DNA from: an uncultured Bacteroidales bacterium | GTDB lineage: Bacteria > Bacteroidota > Bacteroidia > Bacteroidales > Bacteroidaceae | DNA length: 64,000 bases | NCBI GenBank assembly: GCA_902799655.1 | Contig: CADCBH010000001.1 | Coordinates: 62,001 to 126,000 of the forward strand | Direction: 5' to 3' | Shown here: positions 15,001 through 21,000 of the stretch, one piece after another | How positions within the stretch are numbered: position 1 is the stretch's first letter | Layout of the letters: every line of letters starts with the position of its first letter | Position numbers and translations under genes: made by a program | Notes under the pieces: model-generated | Told to the model about the DNA's origin: nothing | What the model saw: only the letters and a program-made list of their open reading frames with translations | Databases searched by the model: none

Positions 15001-18000
15001 TGTTGTTAACAATGGATTCATCGGTCAGCCATATAATGATTTTGGAAGTACTGAAACTGACGACTACCAGCGTTATCATCGTGGTAATGTCTATGGTGCC
15101 GGTTCTGGTCTGGGAGTATATGATGGCACACACCATGGTATATCTTCCGGTTCTGTAACTAACAGCACAACGGTGGACATCAATGGCGGTACCATCTATA
15201 ATAACGTATATGGTGGTGGAGCCTTGGCTTGTGTCGGTCCTCCAAGACTTGATCCTGAGAAAGACTATGCCACTGCCTCCATATCAAAGTGTACTGTCAA
15301 CATCAATGGTGGTACCATCGGAGAAGTAGATGTCTATAACAATCATAAGTTTGGTGGCACCATCTATGGCGGTAGCCGTGGTGACCGTGGCGGAAACTAT
15401 AACGACTTGGCATCAGGTGAAACCATTGAAAACTATGCCAGCGTTCTGTGGACAGAGGTAAATATCAATCCTCATCCTACAAACCGCAACAATGATGCTG
15501 TCATTGCCGGTAATGTCTATGGCGGTGCCCGTGGCGGTCAGGTCAAGAAGGATACGAAGGTGAACCTCTTAGGCGGTGTTATCAAGCACAACGCCTACGG
15601 TGGTGGCCGCGGTACTACAGACATCGCTGCTGACGTCTTAGGCAATACCACGGTAGAGCTGAACAAGGGCGTTGCATCCACAGCCAAGGGCTGTATCGTT
15701 GACAAAGTCTTCGGTTGTAACGACCTGAACGGTACACCAAAGGGACATGTCTTGGTACATGTCTATGGTACTCAGAACAGTGGCAAGGATGATATGTCAA
15801 CGAAAGTTGGGCCTCCTTCATACACTGCGGCTAAAGGCGCGGAAGAAGAGTATAAGGTATGGTTGAGGCGTCTGATTTCAGAAGCAACTGCATCCGGAGG
15901 ACTTGCTGCTGAAGCATCGCAGATTACTAATGCTGAGTTGCTTTTGACCAGTTTGTCTGGTACTGAGGAAGCAAGTTTGACAGAAGCGAACAAGACCGAT
16001 ATTACCAATAGAGCAAATGACATCGTTACTGCGTTGAAAGCAATGCATAATTATGATGTAACTGCTGTCTATGGCGGTGGTGACTTGGCACCATACGTTC
16101 CAACTGTTGCTGAGGACAACACCGAAGTCATCATTGAAGGTTGTGATGTAACCAGCATCAAGCAGGTATATGGCGGTGGTAATGCAGCCTTTGCTCCTGC
16201 TACTAACGTACTGGTGAAGTCTGCCTATATCATCGATGAACTCTTCGGTGGTGGTAACGGTCTGGATAACTACGTGAAGGACGGTAGCTGGTATGAGAAC
16301 CCAGGTGCCAACGTAGGTTATAAGCAGTTGGCATATTATGATACAGGTGGCTCACATGGTACTGGTGAGGATGACGCGAATAAGTACGCAGCTATTACTT
16401 ATCCAGATGCAGTAACGAAAGAAGACCGAATAGCAAACTATTCGATTGGATTAGGTACTGCTTCGACAGTAGTCAATGGTGGACATATCCATCATGTGTA
16501 TGGCGGTAGTAATGAGAAGGGTAATATTCGTGCAGAGGCTTTGCTACAGATTGAGCAGGCTGGCTCATGTACGCTGATAACTGACGAGGTTTATGCAGGT
16601 AGCAAGACCGCTTCCATCGACGCAGAAACGAATACAGTCCTTGACTGTGTAAGAGAGGGCGGTACGATATATGGTGGTTCTTACAATGCTGATATCCTCA
16701 ATGATGTGCACATCCGAATTACAAATGGTCATTACGCGAAAGTGTTTGGTGGCAACAACCAAGCCGGAACAATCACCGGATCTATTACCATTGATGTAGA
16801 AGAGCATGGTTGTACACCTATCGTGATTGACGAGTTGTATGCCGGTGGCTATCTCGCTCCGTATTCTGTCTATGGTTACTCTGCTACGACAAGAGAAGTA
16901 AAGGATGAAAATGGGAACGTGATTACAGGAGTAACACAGCGTATTCCTTATAAGAAAGGTGACGCTGGCGCATTAGCTACGCCATCACGTGACCCACAGA
17001 TTAACATCATCTCAGCCACAAAGATAGGTAAAATCTATGGTGGCGGTTATCAGGCAGACTTGATAGGTTCTCCGCATATTAACGTCAACATGACGAGAGG
17101 TATCATCACAGAGAAGTACGCATCGGAGTATCCTGGCAGTTATACATATATTACCGAAACAGATGCAGAAGGCAACAAGATTATCCCTGTCGGTACCATT
17201 GGCACTATCTTTGGCGGTGGTAACAAGGGTGATATCTATGGTGACACATACGTAGAGATTGGTACGGGTAAGCACCATACCTTTACCGGTGAAGAAGAAA
17301 CCATTACTCCTGCTCGTAATGCAGCATATATTATGAGAGAGAGTACTGGCGGACAAGTCTTTGGCGGTGGTGACCAGGGTTATGTCTATGGTAACACGAA
17401 CGTCATCATAGGTAATGGTTATATCTACGACCGTGTCTATGGCGGTGGCAACGATGGTACGGTAGGAACTGTTTCTACCCGTGCAGCGCTCCCCGCAGGC
17501 CATGCTTCTCATGCCAACTGTCTTGGAGGTAAACCAACGGCCTTTGCTGAGAATACAGGTAGAACGACTGTTACCGTTAGCGGTGGCTATGTCGGTCCAT
17601 ATAATTATGAAAGAAGCACCGGTGTGGCTACACCTACGTCTATGCACATGCCTGATGATTACGGTTATGTCTTCGGTGCCGGTCGTGGTAGGATGGCTAA
17701 TCCTCATATACCAGGTAACGAGGATATTGAGTTCATGACCTATGTCGATAGCACCCGAGTAACGATTAGCGGATCAGCGCTGATTGCCGGTGGTGTATAT
17801 GGTGGTAGTGAGAACGGTCGTGTATTACGCAATACCGGCGTTTACATCGAGGGCGGCCAGATTGGTCTCGGTGCAGGTCTGACTACTGCATACGCTGAAA
17901 GCGATTTCATTGATCCGACGACGGCTACGGCAGAGCAGATTACTACAAAAGCAAACGCCATGCCTGAATGTGCTCACTGGGCATACGGCATCGATACCAA

Positions 18001-21000
18001 CGATGACGGAAAGAAGGATACTTGGCTGCCATACGATGAACATGCAGATAATGTTAATTATCAAAGAGAAACTTATGGTGCCGCCAGCACTACGGGTTAT
18101 GACGGTCATACCTTCTATGGCAATGTCTTTGGCGGTGGATCTGGCTACTTCGCCTATGAGACCGAAACAGCAGGCGTCTATGAGTGGTTGCCGTCTGCCG
18201 GTCTGGTTGAGGGCGACACGTATGTGAACATCAGTGGCGGACATATCCTGACGAACGTCTATGGCGGTAACGAGATGACGAATATCACAGGTACTGCCCA
18301 CGTCACCATGACGGGCGGTACGCTGGGTGTGCCCCGTACGCTGACACAGATTGCTGATCACCCCGTAACCTGCTATCTGTTCGGTGGCGGTAAGGGTGAC
18401 CAGCGTGTACACTTCAACAAGAGCACCAACGTAGGACATGCCAAGGTGAACGTCTCTGGCGGCATCATCTACGGCTCTGTCTTCGGTGGCGGTGAGGATG
18501 GTCACGTGCTGGGCAATGTCGATATGAACATCAGCGATGGCGCCAAGATTGGTACGTGGGGTACCAGCTACGTCGATGGTAACGTCTTCGGTGGCGGTCG
18601 TGGATTCGGTGGTGATGCTTATACGGCTGGTAACGTGGCTGGTGCTGTGACGCTGAATATCTCTGGTGGTACGATGTTAGGCTCTGTCTATGGTGGCGGT
18701 CGTCTGGGCTCCGTGGGCTACGGACTGTTCAGCAAGGACGAAGAGGGCTATGGTACAATGCGTGCTGATAACATAACGGAGGATGGGTTTGTTCCACCTG
18801 GTGGACTCACGAAGGGCCGTGGACATGTGGTGGTTAACATCAGCGGCGACAACACCGTCATCGGTAACAAGTATGAGTATCAATACATATCGCCAGAAAC
18901 AACAGGTGCTGCATTGGCTACGGCAAAGACCTATCTGCCAAGTACCCAGTTTGAGAGCAACAACCGTCTGAAGCATACCCGTGGTGGTAATGTCTTTGCA
19001 GGCGGCATGGGACGTTATACTCAGTTGGATGGCACAACGCCTATTTCTACTTACGATGGGTCTGGTAATTTGACCTCTCCTATCGAATGGAAGAAACTGG
19101 GTAACGTCAAGAGTACGAAGCTGACCATCAGCGGTAATCCTTGGATTATGGGTAATGTCTATGGCGGTGGCGAGTACGGTGCCGTACAGGGATATCACCA
19201 GCGTTACAATGGCGGGGAACCTATGGTTGATGCTGAGGACAAGCCTATAGTGGCCAGTACGGAGATTCTCTTCTCGGGTGGTACTATCGGTACGGAGATT
19301 ACGACGGCTGCTCCTGCAAAGGAGACCGTTGAGACGACTGCTGCAAGGAGTATCGTTCAGTACACCTTCGGTAGCATCTATGGCGGTGGCATGGGTCAGG
19401 AGACTCACGATCCAACGGACAACCATGGCGGTGATGTGAAAGACAGTACCTATGTCAGCATCAGCGGCGAGAATACCTTGGTACGTGCCAGCGTCTTCGG
19501 TGGTGGCGAGATGGCTATCGTAGATGGCAACACGAACGTCAACATCAGTGGCGGTGAGATTGGACGTAACGAGGTGAAGCCTGCTGATGCTGATGATGAT
19601 GATGCCGGCTACGTGCTGTTCGGTAGCGCTACGATGGGTAACGTCTATGGCGGTGGCAAGGGAGTATTAGAGCATACCAAGGCCGGACTGGTGAAGGGTA
19701 ACACGAACGTCAACATCAGTGGCGGTAGCGTCTATCACAATGTCTATGGTGGTGGTGCCCTGGCCTCTGTGGGTACGTTCGACCTGTCTAATGGCACAGC
19801 TCCTGCCTATATTCCTATTGCCGGTGTGCCATACAACTGGACAGACAATACGGGTACAGCTACTGTCACCATTACCGGTGGTACCATCGGTATCAGCGGA
19901 CGTGACAACGGACTGGTGTTCGGTTCGTCACGTGGTGACCTGTCGAAACCTACTGGAACACCTGCAACTGATCCATACGACCGTGTGGCCTGGGTAAATA
20001 AGTCGGTTGTCACCATCGGCACGAATGGTTCTGGTACAACGCTGAACACGCCGCTCGTCAAGGGCTCCGTCTATGGTGGCGGTGAGAACGGTCATAACGA
20101 CCAGAGCGCTACGGTGAACGTGTATAGCGGTACTATCGGTGTAACAGATACTGAGGATCCCTGGTATTACTTCACGGATAAGACTCTGGAAAAGAGTGTT
20201 CAGTTATTACGCGGCAATGTCTATGGCGCCGGCAGCGGTACGGATACCTATACGGGTGATGACAGTCAACAGCACTACAACCCGAAGTCGGGTATGGTAG
20301 GCGGTAACACTATTGTCAACATCGCTGGCGGACACGTCGGGCGCTCGGTCTATGGCGGTGGTGCCATGGCATCGGTAGGTACGATTACGAGTGAGGTTAA
20401 GCATGAATCTATAGACAACGGCTTCGGCCTCAGCTGGCCGTATAAGTTCACGTTTGCGGCGAACACTGGTAAGGCTACCGTCAATGTGACGGGTGGTCAT
20501 ATCGGTACCCGCCAGCTGGAAGGCGGCGATGTCTATGGCAGCTCACGTGGTGAGGCCGGCGACCGCTATGATATGTCACACCTGGCATTCACCAACGAAA
20601 CGGAGGTGAACGTCAACTATCCTACGACCATTGACATGCCAACGGTGGCTGACATCCAGAACGACTTCTCGAAGCAGTGTATCACCGGTTCTGTACATGG
20701 CAGTGGTGAGAACGGCTACGTCTATGGCGACACCAAGGTGACACTGAGCAACGGTCTTATAGGTCACTCGCTCTATGGTGCCGGTAAGGGTAATGGTACC
20801 TATACAAAGGCACTGAGTAAGATTGGTGGCGGTGGCACCTACGATGCCAAGATATACAGCCTCATTGCCGGTAAGGTGATGGGTAATACCTCTGTCACCA
20901 TGAACGGTGGCCGCGTAGGACGTAACGTCTATGGCGGTGGTAACATGGGCTCCGTTGGTAAGGGTAACTATACCGGCGGTGCTGACGACTACTTCCCTGC